A program made the translations under genes and the position numbers. DNA of 64,000 nt, taken from the NCBI GenBank assembly GCA_000474255.1, contig BATO01000006.1:90175-154174 (forward strand), given 5' to 3'. A model generated the notes under the pieces. The model was not told the origin of the DNA and made no database searches. It was given only the letters and a program-made list of their open reading frames with translations. Source of the DNA: Aquipseudomonas alcaligenes MRY13-0052 (GTDB lineage Bacteria > Pseudomonadota > Gammaproteobacteria > Pseudomonadales > Pseudomonadaceae). The stretch's first letter is position 1. Each line of letters starts with the position of its first letter. Shown in pieces: positions 45,006 to 54,077 of this stretch.

Positions 45006-46400
45006 ATGGATTTCCTCCCGCTCTTCCATAACCTCCAGGGCCGCCAAGTGCTCGTCGTCGGCGGAGGCGAAGTCGCTCTGCGCAAGGCTCGCTTGCTGGC
45101 GGATGCCGGTGCGGTGCTGCGTGTGGTGGCGCCGGAGATCGACGGCCAACTGAGTGAGCTGGTGCTGGCATCGCGGGGGCAGGCCCATCTCCGTGGTTAC
45201 GAAGAGTCGGATCTCGATCAGTGCGTGCTGGCCATTGCCGCCACGGATGACGAACCGCTCAACGCGCTGATTTCTCAGCATGCGCAGGCGCGCGGCGTGC
45301 CGGTGAACGTGGTGGATGCGCCAGCCCTGTGCAGCGTGATCTTTCCCGCTATCGTCGATCGTTCGCCGCTGATCGTTGCCGTCTCCAGCGCTGGGGATGC
45401 ACCGGTGCTGGCACGCCTGATCCGCGCCAAGATCGAAACCTGGATCCCTTCCGCCTACGGCCAGCTCGCGGGCCTCGCCAAGCGCTTCCGCAGCCAGGTG
45501 AAGGCGTTGTTTCCCGATGTCCAGCAGCGCCGGGTGTTTTGGGAGGACGTTTTCCAGGGGGCGATCGCCGAGCGCATGCTCGCCGGCCAGCCGGCCGAAG
45601 CTGAGCGCATGCTCGAGGAGCGCGTGGCTGGTGGTGGAGCCAAGCAGGCATTGGGTGAGGTTTACCTGGTGGGTGCCGGCCCTGGCGACCCCGATCTGCT
45701 GACCTTCCGTGCCTTGCGTCTGATGCAGCAAGCCGATGTGGTGCTCTACGACCGCCTGGTGGCGGGCCCCATCGTCGAGATGTGCCGTCGTGATGCCGAG
45801 CGTATCTACGTTGGTAAGCGCCGCTCGGAACACGCCGTGCCCCAGGACGAAATCAATCGTCAGCTGATCGACCTGGCGCGCCAGGGCAAGCGCGTGCTGC
45901 GCCTGAAGGGTGGTGATCCGTTCATCTTCGGTCGTGGTGGCGAGGAAATCGGTGAGTTGGCCGCCAATGGCATTCCCTTCCAGGTGGTGCCTGGCATCAC
46001 CGCAGCGTCGGGCTGTGCCGCCTATGCCGGGATTCCGCTGACCCACCGCGACTATGCGCAGTCGGTTCGCTTCGTCACGGGACACCTAAAGGATGGCAGC
46101 AGCGACCTGCCTTGGACCGATCTGGTGGCGCCGGGGCAGACCCTGGTGTTCTACATGGGGTTGGTGGGCTTGCCGAGTATCTGCAGCGAGCTGATCCGCC
46201 ACGGGCGCGCAGCGGATACGCCGGCCGCTCTGGTGCAGCAAGGCACCACCAGCAACCAGCGAGTGTTCACCGGTACCCTCGGCGACCTGCCGCAGCTGGT
46301 CGCCGAGCACGAAGTGCACGCGCCCACCCTGGTAATCGTGGGTGAGGTAGTGCAACTGCGTGACAAGCTCGCCTGGTTCGAAGGGGCTCAGGCCGACTGA
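45006..46400 (+). CDS. cysG: siroheme synthase (trifunctional)
   Basis: Makes siroheme from uroporphyrinogen III. 464 residues: N-terminal precorrin-2 dehydrogenase/ferrochelatase ([15 protein letters not shown], about 1-200) and C-terminal uroporphyrinogen methyltransferase ([31 protein letters not shown] and PVGPGI-type [22 protein letters not shown]). ATG 45006 gives the expected [13 protein letters not shown] start. Its last 13 bases overlap the convergent glutathionyl-hydroquinone reductase gene. Confidence 0.96.
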   Translation: MDFLPLFHNLQGRQVLVVGGGEVALRKARLLADAGAVLRVVAPEIDGQLSELVLASRGQAHLRGYEESDLDQCVLAIAATDDEPLNALISQHAQARGVPVNVVDAPALCSVIFPAIVDRSPLIVAVSSAGDAPVLARLIRAKIETWIPSAYGQLAGLAKRFRSQVKALFPDVQQRRVFWEDVFQGAIAERMLAGQPAEAERMLEERVAGGGAKQALGEVYLVGAGPGDPDLLTFRALRLMQQADVVLYDRLVAGPIVEMCRRDAERIYVGKRRSEHAVPQDEINRQLIDLARQGKRVLRLKGGDPFIFGRGGEEIGELAANGIPFQVVPGITAASGCAAYAGIPLTHRDYAQSVRFVTGHLKDGSSDLPWTDLVAPGQTLVFYMGLVGLPSICSELIRHGRAADTPAALVQQGTTSNQRVFTGTLGDLPQLVAEHEVHAPTLVIVGEVVQLRDKLAWFEGAQAD

Positions 46401-47389
46401 GCCACGCCCTTGCCCGGCAGGTGGTCGCGCCCATGCGGCTGGCTGAAGTCCTGCAACGGGCCGGCGGGAATGATCCCGGTCGGGTTGATGGTGCGGTGGC
46501 TGCCGTAGTAGTGGCTCTTGATGTGCTCGAAGTCCACCGTCTCGGCCACTCCGGGCCATTGGTACAGCTCGCGCAACCAGCCGGAGAGGTTGGGGTAGTC
46601 GGCGAGGCGACGCAGGTTGCACTTGAAATGCCCGTGGTAGACGGCGTCGAAGCGTATCAGCGTGGTGAACAGGCGCCAGTCCGCTTCGGTCAGGTGGCTT
46701 CCGGCCAGGTAGCGGCGCTCGCCCAGTAGCGCTTCCAGGGCATCCAATTCATTGAACAGCTCGCCGAAGGCTTCCTCGTAGGCGTCCTGGGTGGTGGCGA
46801 AGCCTGCCCGATAGACGCCATTGTTGATCGCCGGATAGATGCGTTCGTTCAGCGCGTCGATTTCGCTGCGCAGGTGTTCCGGGTAGAAGTCCTGGCGATC
46901 ATTGGTCAGGCCATCGAAGGCCGAGTTGAACATGCGGATGATCTCGGAGGACTCGTTGCTGACGATGCTCCCTTCGAATTTGTCCCACAGCAGCGGCACG
47001 GTCACGCGGCCGGTGTAGTCGGCGTCATCGCGGGTATAGCGCTGATGGAGGTAATCCAGGCCGTCGAGGGCATCGCCGCTCGATCCGTGGCTGCGATCGA
47101 AGGTCCAGCCGTTCTCCAGCATCAACCAACTGACCACGGAAACATCGATCAGGCTTTCGAGGCCTTTCAGCTTGCGGAAGATCAGCGTGCGGTGGGCCCA
47201 GGGGCAGGCCAGCGACACATAGAGGTGGTAGCGGCCGGGCTCGGCGGTGAAGCCACCCTTGCCGCTCGGGCCGGGCGACCCGTCAGCGGTGATCCAGTTG
47301 CGTCGGCGCGCGCTTTCACGTTGAAAGCGACCGTCTTTGGCGGTGTCGTACCACTTGTCCTGCCATTTGCCTTCGACCAGCAATCCCAT
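46388..47389 (-). CDS. yqjG: glutathionyl-hydroquinone reductase (GST Xi class)
   Basis: Reduces glutathionyl-hydroquinones. 333 residues with the class-specific active site [20 protein letters not shown] (CPWA Cys), [18 protein letters not shown] for glutathione binding, and an all-helical C-terminal domain ending in the [20 protein letters not shown] signature. Its 3' end overlaps that of cysG by 13 bases; no terminator separates the two genes. Confidence 0.93.
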   Translation of the reverse strand: MGLLVEGKWQDKWYDTAKDGRFQRESARRRNWITADGSPGPSGKGGFTAEPGRYHLYVSLACPWAHRTLIFRKLKGLESLIDVSVVSWLMLENGWTFDRSHGSSGDALDGLDYLHQRYTRDDADYTGRVTVPLLWDKFEGSIVSNESSEIIRMFNSAFDGLTNDRQDFYPEHLRSEIDALNERIYPAINNGVYRAGFATTQDAYEEAFGELFNELDALEALLGERRYLAGSHLTEADWRLFTTLIRFDAVYHGHFKCNLRRLADYPNLSGWLRELYQWPGVAETVDFEHIKSHYYGSHRTINPTGIIPAGPLQDFSQPHGRDHLPGKGVAQSA

Positions 47390-47477
47390 GGCTCTGACCC
47401 TCTAAAGTTGGAAATTGGGCTGAGTCTAATGGTGTTGAGTCGATTGAATGGCGCAAATTCAAAGTGTCTTTGATCGA

Positions 47478-48461
47478 CTAAATCGAACGGTCTCGATTGC
47501 TCCACAGCGCTTCCGCTTCGCTGAACGCTTCCTCCCGGGGTTTGCCCAGGCCACGAAGGGCCAGGGCCATGGTGCTGAGTATCGCCAGGCGGGCGTAGCT
47601 GTCCTCGATGCTGCCGTCCCACACGCCCAGCAACTGTGCCGCCTCGATGCGCTCGGGTTTGACATGGCGCAGGGGGGAGAGGGCCGACCACTCCTCGTCC
47701 CAGTCGCTGCCGCCCATCGTGCCGTAGAGGTGGGAGGTGGCATCCGGGTTGACCTCGATCTCTCCGCCTTCGCCCTTGATCACGATGGCCGTGTCGCCGA
47801 GCAGCCGGCTGGCTTCACGGTGCACCGCCTGATAGCCCGGATGGAAGATGCTCTGCAGCCCGCAGCGTGCGCCCAGCGGGTTGAGGATGCGTGCCAGCGA
47901 GTGGATCGGCGAACGCAGGCCGAGGATGTTGCGCAGGTCGATCATGCGCTGCAGCGGTGCCGACCAGGCGCCCAGCGGAATGAACGCGAGGTTCTGCTCG
48001 TCCAGTGCCTGGGCGACCTCCTGCCAGTTCGCACAGTCGGGTATGCCGAGCAGCTCCAGGCATTGCTCGGTGTAGATGCGGCCGGCCGTGTGCAGGCCGC
48101 CGCCGTGCAGGAGGATGCGCACGCCGCCATGGGCCAGTGCCTTGGCGGCCAGCAGGAACCAGGGGTGGTGGCGCTTCTTGCCCGCGTAGCTGGGCCAGTC
48201 GATGTCCACGGAGATGGCCGGGGCGTCGTTGCGCTCACGAAAGGCTTCGGTGAAGCCGGCCAGCTCTTCGGCACTTTCTTCCTTATGCCGCAGCAGCATG
48301 AGAAAGGCGCCCAGCTGGCTGTCTTCGGTCTTGCCGTCCAGCAGCATGCCCATGGCTTCGCGGGCTTCTTCGCGGGTCATGGGGCGGGCGCCACGCTTGC
48401 CCTTGCCGAGGATACGCACGAACTGGGCGAAGGGGTGTTCAACGGGGGCGGCGGGAGTCAT
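47478..48461 (-). CDS. ybiB: YbiB-like glycosyltransferase-family protein (TrpD2 type)
   Basis: 327 residues related to anthranilate phosphoribosyltransferase but of the YbiB/TrpD2 branch, which binds nucleic acids and lacks TrpD activity in E. coli. Seen: MTREEAREAMGMLLDGKTEDSQLGAFLMLLRHKEES (N-terminal helical domain), HGGGLHTAGRIYTEQ, LRSPIHSLARILNPLG. ATG 48461 overlaps the tusE stop by four bases, so it is coupled to the tus genes. Confidence 0.82.
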   Translation of the reverse strand: MTPAAPVEHPFAQFVRILGKGKRGARPMTREEAREAMGMLLDGKTEDSQLGAFLMLLRHKEESAEELAGFTEAFRERNDAPAISVDIDWPSYAGKKRHHPWFLLAAKALAHGGVRILLHGGGLHTAGRIYTEQCLELLGIPDCANWQEVAQALDEQNLAFIPLGAWSAPLQRMIDLRNILGLRSPIHSLARILNPLGARCGLQSIFHPGYQAVHREASRLLGDTAIVIKGEGGEIEVNPDATSHLYGTMGGSDWDEEWSALSPLRHVKPERIEAAQLLGVWDGSIEDSYARLAILSTMALALRGLGKPREEAFSEAEALWSNRDRSI

Positions 48462-48793
48462 AGGCAATTGGTCGGCTTGGGCAGGCCGGCGAGCTTGGCG
48501 GCAAGCTTGGCCGGGGCGCCCTTGAATAGGTGGTTGAGATGCAGGCTGTTGCCCTTGTCCGGGCCGAGCTGCTGGGCGACGTACTTGATCAGTGGGCGAT
48601 TGGCCGGCGACAGCTGGAATTCAGCGTAGAAGCGCCGCAGCAAATCGAGGATTTCCCAATGCTCGGCCCGTAGCGTGATTTCTTCGCGAAGGGCCAGGGC
48701 TTCAGCGACCGCCGGGGACCAGTCCGCCAGCTCTTGCAGGTAGCCGTCCTTATCCAGCGGGATGCACTGTCCGTTGAGGTCGAGGCTGCTCAT
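48458..48793 (-). CDS. tusE: sulfurtransferase TusE (DsrC family)
   Basis: Last protein of the sulfur relay to MnmA. 111 residues from ATG 48793; the C terminus PTNCL supplies the essential penultimate Cys on the swinging arm. DKDGYLQELADWSPAVAEALA is the usual first half. Overlaps both tusB and ybiB by four bases. Confidence 0.93.
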   Translation of the reverse strand: MSSLDLNGQCIPLDKDGYLQELADWSPAVAEALALREEITLRAEHWEILDLLRRFYAEFQLSPANRPLIKYVAQQLGPDKGNSLHLNHLFKGAPAKLAAKLAGLPKPTNCL

Positions 48794-49092
48794 AGCCAGC
48801 TGTTCACCTTGTCGTGCTGGATGCAAAGCGCCACGAACCCCGGGTAGTCGAGCTGTGTGATACGCGAGGGCAGGGTTCCGAGCGCTCGCGCGGCCACATC
48901 TTCTTCCAGGGCAAAAAGAGCGATGCCAGTCGGGAGGGCTTCCAGTTGCTCAAACGGGGCGGTCGACTGGCGCAGGGCCTGGACGGCTTCACCGCTGAGC
49001 AGCAGCGCATCCTGTTCGCCCAGCAGGCGCAGGCAACTGGTGAAGCGGTCGTCACCGAATGGCGAATGGGAAAGAACGTGCAATGTGCTCAT
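48790..49092 (-). CDS. tusB: sulfur relay protein TusB
   Basis: 100-residue DsrH-like subunit of the TusBCD complex (STLHVLSHSPFGDDRFTSCLRLL start). No catalytic Cys is expected in TusB. Its ATG shares one base with the tusC stop (TGATG). Confidence 0.88.
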   Translation of the reverse strand: MSTLHVLSHSPFGDDRFTSCLRLLGEQDALLLSGEAVQALRQSTAPFEQLEALPTGIALFALEEDVAARALGTLPSRITQLDYPGFVALCIQHDKVNSWL

Positions 49093-49451
49093 CAGAGGGT
49101 GATTACCTGATCATGGCGCCCGATGAGGGAACGCAGGGCTGCATCATCCAGGACCTCGACGGGAAGATTCAGCCCGTTGGCGGTCAGGCCACGTTTGTCC
49201 AGGCTGTAGGCGCAAGCGTAGAGGGCTTCCACGCCGAACAGCGGCAGGGCCTGCAGGTTGGCGGTCAGGTCTTTCTGCTGCAGTTTTGCGGGGGCCTGGT
49301 TGTTGGCGAGCTGGAAGACGCCATCGTCCAGAAACAGTATTGCCAGCGGCAGGTCGAAAGCACCGCCTGCCAGGGCGATATCCAGCGCCTCACGGGCACC
49401 GGGGCCGGCCCAGGGCGCACTGCGACTGATGATCAGCATGGACTTGGCCAT
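49092..49451 (-). CDS. tusC: sulfur relay protein TusC
   Basis: 119-residue DsrF-like subunit; KSMLIISRSAPWAGPGAREALDIALAGGAFDLPLAILFLDDGV is the typical Rossmann-like first half. One base after tusD, one-base overlap with tusB. Confidence 0.9.
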   Translation of the reverse strand: MAKSMLIISRSAPWAGPGAREALDIALAGGAFDLPLAILFLDDGVFQLANNQAPAKLQQKDLTANLQALPLFGVEALYACAYSLDKRGLTANGLNLPVEVLDDAALRSLIGRHDQVITL

Positions 49452-49452
49452 A

Positions 49453-49845
49453 TCAATTCCCTCCGAAGCAGATCAGGCGGTCGGCCATCTGTGCAGCCTC
49501 ATGCAGCTGGCCCAGGCCGGAGAGTTCCCACCCCGGCGCCAGGTTGGCGGCTACGCGGCCATAGCGTTCGGCCTCTTCCTGGTTGATCACGCCGCGGCGC
49601 AGGGCGGCAGCGATGCAAACCACACCGTCCAGCTGGTGCTTGGCCAGAAGATTGGCCCAGTCGCGGGCTATGTCCGGCTCGTCCTGCGGGGTCACCACAT
49701 TGGCGGAGGCGCTGTGGACACCGTCCTGATAGAAGAACAGTCGGGTAATTTCGTGGCCACCGTCCAGTACGGCCTCGGCGAAGCGCAGGGCGCGGCGGGA
49801 GGAGGGCGCATGAGCGGGGGCGAAGAGGGCGATGGCGAATTTCAT
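49453..49845 (-). CDS. tusD: sulfurtransferase TusD (DsrE family)
   Basis: 130-residue catalytic subunit of TusBCD that takes persulfide from TusA. The active Cys is in GVVCIAAALRRGV. MKFAIALFAPAHA at 49845 is the family-typical start; upstream in-frame codons to 49878 are outside the gene. First gene of the tusDCBE-ybiB unit. Confidence 0.93.
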   Translation of the reverse strand: MKFAIALFAPAHAPSSRRALRFAEAVLDGGHEITRLFFYQDGVHSASANVVTPQDEPDIARDWANLLAKHQLDGVVCIAAALRRGVINQEEAERYGRVAANLAPGWELSGLGQLHEAAQMADRLICFGGN

Positions 49846-49910
49846 GAGGGTGCTTCGACACAGGATTGCTGGGCGCAATGATACGGCTTGCGTCCAGGTT
49901 TTGCAGGCAA

Positions 49911-49933
49911 GAAAAAGCCCGCCGAAGCGGGCT
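49911..49933 (-). terminator. terminator of yccA
   Basis: Minus strand AGCCCGC-TTCG-GCGGGCTTTTTC, 18 bases after the yccA stop and before tusD, so yccA and tus are separate units. Confidence 0.85.
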
Positions 49934-49950
49934 CTTGCAAGGCGTTGCTA

Positions 49951-50619
49951 TCAGTCGTCGCCGCTCATCACGCCGAAGATCTGCAGCAGGCTGACGAACA
50001 GGTTGTAGATCGACACGTACAGGCTGATGGTCGCCATGATGTAGTTGCGCTCACCGCCATGGATGATCGCACTGGTCTGATAAAGGATGCAGACCGAGGC
50101 GAACACCACGAAGCCGGCGCTGATCGCCAGTTGCAGGCCGCTGATCTCGAAGAAGAAGCTCGCCAGCATGGCGCCGATCAGGACGAAGAAGCCTGCGGTG
50201 ATGAAGCCGCCGAGGAAGCTCATGTCCTTGCGGGTGGTCAGCACGTAGGCGGACAGGCCGAAGAACACCAGGGCCGTCATGGCGAAGGCCGAGCTGATCA
50301 CCTCGCCGCCGTTGGGCATGCCCAGGTAGCGGTTGAGGATCGGGCCCAAGGTGTAACCCATGAAACCGGTCAGCGCGAAGGTGGAAAGCAGGCCCCAGGA
50401 CGAGTTACGCAGTTTTACGGTGAGGAAGAACAGGCCGTAGAAACCGATCAGCACCACGAAGATGCTCGGGTAGGCGACGCGCATCTGCTGCGCGACGTAG
50501 GCGACCAGGCCACTGAAAGCCAGGGTCAGCGCCAGCAGCCCGTAGGTATTGCGCAACACACGGCTGACTTCGAGCCCGCCGGCCTGCGCCTGGTTCAGTA
50601 CGTAATCTTGATCGCTCAT
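49951..50619 (-). CDS. yccA: Bax inhibitor-1/YccA family membrane protein
   Basis: 222 residues with seven predicted helices. In E. coli YccA interacts with and modulates the FtsH protease. The family segment is visible (GGFITAGFFVLIGAML; SLYVSIYNLFVSLLQIFG with the acidic C-terminal end). ATG 50619 has AGGAG upstream; the frame extends to 50853 but runs into the tRNA-Ser gene. Confidence 0.93.
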   Translation of the reverse strand: MSDQDYVLNQAQAGGLEVSRVLRNTYGLLALTLAFSGLVAYVAQQMRVAYPSIFVVLIGFYGLFFLTVKLRNSSWGLLSTFALTGFMGYTLGPILNRYLGMPNGGEVISSAFAMTALVFFGLSAYVLTTRKDMSFLGGFITAGFFVLIGAMLASFFFEISGLQLAISAGFVVFASVCILYQTSAIIHGGERNYIMATISLYVSIYNLFVSLLQIFGVMSGDD

Positions 50620-50705
50620 CTGCAAAACTCCTGCAAGAAATTGGGTCCGTGACCGCAGTCGAGCGAAATGATAACAGAGGTCAGCATCGGCTCTGTTGCG
50701 AGAGT

Positions 50706-50733
50706 TTGACAGCGTGTTGCGTTCGGGTAGTAT
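50706..50733 (+). promoter_or_regulatory. tRNA-Ser promoter
   Basis: TTGACA, 16 bases, TAGTAT, ending 16 bases before the tRNA. Confidence 0.6.
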
Positions 50734-50749
50734 GGCGACCCGCAAATGC

Positions 50750-50837
50750 GGAGGTGTGGCCGAGTGGTTGAAGGCAGCGGTCTTGAAAACCGCCGATGGG
50801 CAACTATCCGTGAGTTCGAATCTCACCGCCTCCGCCA
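50750..50837 (+). tRNA. tRNA-Ser(UGA)
   Basis: 88 bases including an encoded CCA. Acceptor GGAGGTG pairs with CGCCTCC (one G-U), the anticodon stem-loop GCGGTCTTGAAAACCGC gives anticodon TGA, there is a long variable arm, and the T loop is GTTCGAATC. A hairpin terminator follows. Confidence 0.97.
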
Positions 50838-50850
50838 TATAGTTACGCCG

Positions 50851-50882
50851 CAAAGCCCCGTTCTTCGGGGCTTTGTCGTTTC
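50851..50882 (+). terminator. terminator of tRNA-Ser
   Basis: CAAAGCCCCG-TTCTT-CGGGGCTTTG followed by TCGTTTC rather than a pure T-run. Confidence 0.75.
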
Positions 50883-50948
50883 TGGGGCCTTGGCTACCTG
50901 GACCCTCTTGCGCTTAACGGTCTTGCATCTTCAAGCGTTGCCGGGCGC

Positions 50949-51728
50949 TCAGGTCGTGGTCGACAGGGTCGATGTCGCACCACTGCCAGTCTTGATGTCG
51001 GGATCCTGGATCCTTCTGATGAACCATTTGCCCAGGTCGGAGAGTGAATAGACCAGCTCTGCGGCTTGGCGGCCGCCGTTATTGCTGAAGCTGGTTCTCT
51101 GGGTGAATGAGTCGTTGAGCAGGCCCTTGGCAATGAGCTCGGAGATGCACAGTGCGATCAGGTTCGGATCGAAGGCTGTGAGCTTGGGGTCCAGTGTTAT
51201 TGCATTCGGGGCGCTCTGACCCACGCTGAAGATGATGGCCTTGCCGCGTGCGTCCTGCCCCAATGCTGCGGCTTCGCGAAGGATGATGATGTGGACGTCC
51301 TCCAGCTCCCTGATGAGTTTCAGCACCTGTGAAAGCTCGTTCCAGTCAGTTGAGCTGTTCATCCATGCATGCGCGAGGATGGCGGCGAAGTAGTTGGCCT
51401 TCCTTTGGCTCGTGCTGCCCATGAGCGCGGTGATGCATACATGCAGCGCCGCCATGAACTCTTCTGATTCAGGGTCCGGGGCGTTGCGATCCACTCTTCT
51501 TGCCAGGTGCTCGAAGAGGCTGTCCAGCCGCTTGATGTTGTAGCTGACCACATGATTGGAGGCGATCCGGTCGATCGTCCCGCCTCCCAGTAGATTCACC
51601 GCCCAGACGAAATAGGGAAACAGGACGCTGCCTTCGTACTTCTTGAAGGCTTCGACGAGAACGCTGGGCTTGTTCGCGTAGCCCGTTGCGGAGCTTGAGC
51701 GTTGCTGGATCAGTTCGTTGTCACTCAT
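50949..51728 (-). CDS. hypothetical helical protein, probable accessory gene
   Basis: 259 residues from ATG 51728 (GAGGAA upstream). I do not recognise the family. It is predicted mostly helical: a basic start (GYANKPSVLVEAFKKYEGS), then FPYFVWAVNLLGGGTIDRIASNHVVSYNIKRLDSLFEHLARRVD, an Arg/Asp-rich central part, and a C-terminal YSLSDLGKWFIRRIQDPD that looks like a winged-helix edge. No signal peptide. G+C by eye is about 52-58% in two sampled 60-base lines, lower than its neighbours. It lies about 110 bases beyond a tRNA gene, a common place for acquired genes. Confidence 0.6.
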   Translation of the reverse strand: MSDNELIQQRSSSATGYANKPSVLVEAFKKYEGSVLFPYFVWAVNLLGGGTIDRIASNHVVSYNIKRLDSLFEHLARRVDRNAPDPESEEFMAALHVCITALMGSTSQRKANYFAAILAHAWMNSSTDWNELSQVLKLIRELEDVHIIILREAAALGQDARGKAIIFSVGQSAPNAITLDPKLTAFDPNLIALCISELIAKGLLNDSFTQRTSFSNNGGRQAAELVYSLSDLGKWFIRRIQDPDIKTGSGATSTLSTTT

Positions 51729-51837
51729 GGGGTTTCCTCGTTGCAAGTACGGCGATGGTAGGGATCCGGTTGCTCCTCCTGCAACGCAACACGCCGTACT
51801 TGCTCGTGGATGACGTTCTCCGTGGCCTTGGCAGGTG

Positions 51838-52866
51838 CTACTTAGCCGACCAGGCAATAAAGCGCTGCTCCAACTCCTCGCCATGGTCCAGCCAGAACTG
51901 CGCATCGACCTTCAGCGCCGGTGCGATGTTCTCTGGGGAGGTGGGGAAGTCCGCCTGTGTGGCCGGCGTAACCATGTCGAGTGCGCGAAGGTTCACTGGC
52001 CCGTTGTGCATGATCTCGGCAAAGCGTGCCTGTTGATCGGGCTGGCTGGTGAACTGCATGAATTGCAGGGCTGCGGTTTGATTGCGGCTGCCTTTGACGA
52101 TGGCCCAGTTGTCCATGTCGTAGAGGCTGCCGGCCCAGATCACCGGGAAGTCGTAGCCATCCTTGCGCGCACCTATCGCCCTGGCGGTGTAGCCGGAGGT
52201 CATGACGACATCGCGCGAGGCCAGCCACTGTAAGGGTTGAGCCCCTGTTTCCCACCACTGGATATGGGGCTTGATCTGGTCCAGCTTGCGGAATGCGCGC
52301 TCGACGCCCTGGGGGGGCGACAGCACCTCGTAAACCTGCTCGGAGGGCACACCGTCAGCCATCAGGGCGATTTCCAAGGTGAGCTTGGCGCCCTTGCGCA
52401 GGGCGCGTTTGCCGGGGAATGCGTCCAGGTCCCAGAAGTCCGTCCAGCCTTTGGGCGCGGTTGCCAGCGCCTTGGCGTCGTAGGTCAAGGCGGTCGACCA
52501 GATGAATATGCCCACGCCGCACTCGCTGATCGCATCGTCGATCAGGTCTTCGGCATTCAATTGCTGCAGTGGTGGCAGGGGCTCGAAAAGGCCCTCTTCG
52601 CAGCCTCGCTGCAGGTCGGCGTGGTCTACCTCGACCAGGTCCCAACTGATGGAACTGGTCGCGACCATGGCCTTGATCCTGCCCAGTTCGCCGTTGTAGT
52701 CGTCCGAGCGCACCGAGGTGCCATGGGCTTGCTCAAAGGGCGTGTAGAACGCTGCTTGCTGAGCTTGTTTGTTCAGGCCACCCAGGGAGACGACGGTCAG
52801 AGTGGAGGCGTGGGCTTCGAGCGCCGAGATGGCAATGAAGAAAGCGACTGCTGAAGGTTTGAGCAT
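51838..52866 (-). CDS. periplasmic substrate-binding protein, polyamine (PotD/PotF) type
   Basis: 342 residues with a signal peptide (cleavage after EAHA). The opening LTVVSLGGLNKQAQQAAFYTPFEQAHG, DLVEVDHADLQRGCEEGLFEPLP and NWAIVKGSRNQTAALQFMQFTSQPDQQARFAE are typical of spermidine/putrescine ABC binding proteins. No ATPase or permease gene is near, so it either uses a remote transporter or has another role. Divergent from the LysR gene, which may regulate it. Confidence 0.82.
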   Translation of the reverse strand: MLKPSAVAFFIAISALEAHASTLTVVSLGGLNKQAQQAAFYTPFEQAHGTSVRSDDYNGELGRIKAMVATSSISWDLVEVDHADLQRGCEEGLFEPLPPLQQLNAEDLIDDAISECGVGIFIWSTALTYDAKALATAPKGWTDFWDLDAFPGKRALRKGAKLTLEIALMADGVPSEQVYEVLSPPQGVERAFRKLDQIKPHIQWWETGAQPLQWLASRDVVMTSGYTARAIGARKDGYDFPVIWAGSLYDMDNWAIVKGSRNQTAALQFMQFTSQPDQQARFAEIMHNGPVNLRALDMVTPATQADFPTSPENIAPALKVDAQFWLDHGEELEQRFIAWSAK

Positions 52867-53069
52867 GATCGATATCCCTTGTTCTTGTTGTCATTTCAAG
52901 GTGGCGATCAGGGCTTCTCGTCCACCGTCCGGCATGGAGGGCCATCCTAGTGATGAGGCGTCGGCGGTGCGTGGAAATAGCCTCCCGCAGGCAGGGAGGT
53001 TTTTTCCGATACATTCGCGCTCGTGAGTTCCACTGTGTTTGACGAGGATGAGCGGGGTAGGGGGCAAGC
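52867..53069. promoter_or_regulatory. divergent control region, binding-protein gene / LysR gene
   Basis: 203 bases between two divergent starts, the usual setting for a LysR-type operator. I see no unambiguous T-N11-A palindrome. Confidence 0.35.
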
Positions 53070-53993
53070 ATGAGTGACTATGGCAACTATCGACTGCCGT
53101 CCCTGGATGCCATGCAGGCATTCGTGGCCGCTGCCCGCCTTGGCTCGTTCGAGCGCGCCGCCGAGGAGTTGTCGCTGACGGGCAGCGCGCTGAGAAAGCG
53201 GGTCTCCGGGCTCGAGCAGTTACTGGGTGTGCAGTTGCTCAATCGCCGTGACGGCGCCTTGTCATTGACGGCACAGGGGCAGGTCTACCTGGAGCAGATC
53301 AGGCCGGTGATGGCGCAGCTCGTGGCGATTCCCATGCACAGTCGTCTGGTGCAGCGTCGGCAGCGCCTGGCCATTTCCTGTCCGCCGACCTTCGCGCGGC
53401 AAATCCTTATTCCCCGCCTGGCGGAACATTGCCTGGCCCACCCCGGTGTCGATCTGGAAATCCAGGTGACGGCGCCGCTGAATGGCGCCGGGAATGGCGC
53501 AAGTGATGTCGATATCTTCGGCGGGAGCCCCGAGGGTTCATGTGCTCTACCGCTTCTCGATGAGTGGCTGCAGCCCCTGGCTGCTCCGCAGTTGCTGGCC
53601 CGGCTCTCGGTGCCCGGCAGCGCGCCGGACTTCGGTCGCCTGCCACTTCTTCGTTCCCCTCTGGAGCCCTGGCGGCCTTGGTTGGCAGCTGCCGGGCTGT
53701 CCCTGCCAGAACCTGACCAGGGGCCGGCGCTGCTCGACCTGGGCATGATGCTGGAGGCTGCGGCCAATGGTCAGGGCGTGGTCCTCGCCCGGCCTTCGCT
53801 GGCTCGCCCGTGGTTGGCGGACGGGCAACTGGTACCCCTTGGGCGTGTGCGCAGTCGGCCTTCCTATCACTACGAAGCGGTGCTGCTGAAGGCCTCACCG
53901 GCTGCCGATGCGTTCCTGGTGTGGCTGAGGTCGATCTGCAACGAAGCGGTGACTCAGTCGCAGGCGCAGATGAATGAGCTGCTCGCGGAATAA
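53070..53993 (+). CDS. LysR-family transcriptional regulator
   Basis: 307 residues. N-terminal winged HTH (LPSLDAMQAFVAAARLGSFERAAEELSLTGSALRKRVSGLEQLLGVQLLNRR) of the GcvA-like branch, then a periplasmic-binding-protein-like effector domain. ATG 53070 after a G-rich site. It is divergent from the polyamine-type binding-protein gene and directly upstream (84 bases) of the alpha-hydroxyacid oxidase gene; either may be its target. Confidence 0.9.
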   Translation: MSDYGNYRLPSLDAMQAFVAAARLGSFERAAEELSLTGSALRKRVSGLEQLLGVQLLNRRDGALSLTAQGQVYLEQIRPVMAQLVAIPMHSRLVQRRQRLAISCPPTFARQILIPRLAEHCLAHPGVDLEIQVTAPLNGAGNGASDVDIFGGSPEGSCALPLLDEWLQPLAAPQLLARLSVPGSAPDFGRLPLLRSPLEPWRPWLAAAGLSLPEPDQGPALLDLGMMLEAAANGQGVVLARPSLARPWLADGQLVPLGRVRSRPSYHYEAVLLKASPAADAFLVWLRSICNEAVTQSQAQMNELLAE

Positions 53994-54077
53994 TCCGCCT
54001 GAGTAGCGGGAATTCTTTTCCTCATTCGCCACAGGTTGGCTCGCTAGCATCCTCCCCGATTGCCTGAGGAGGATTGC

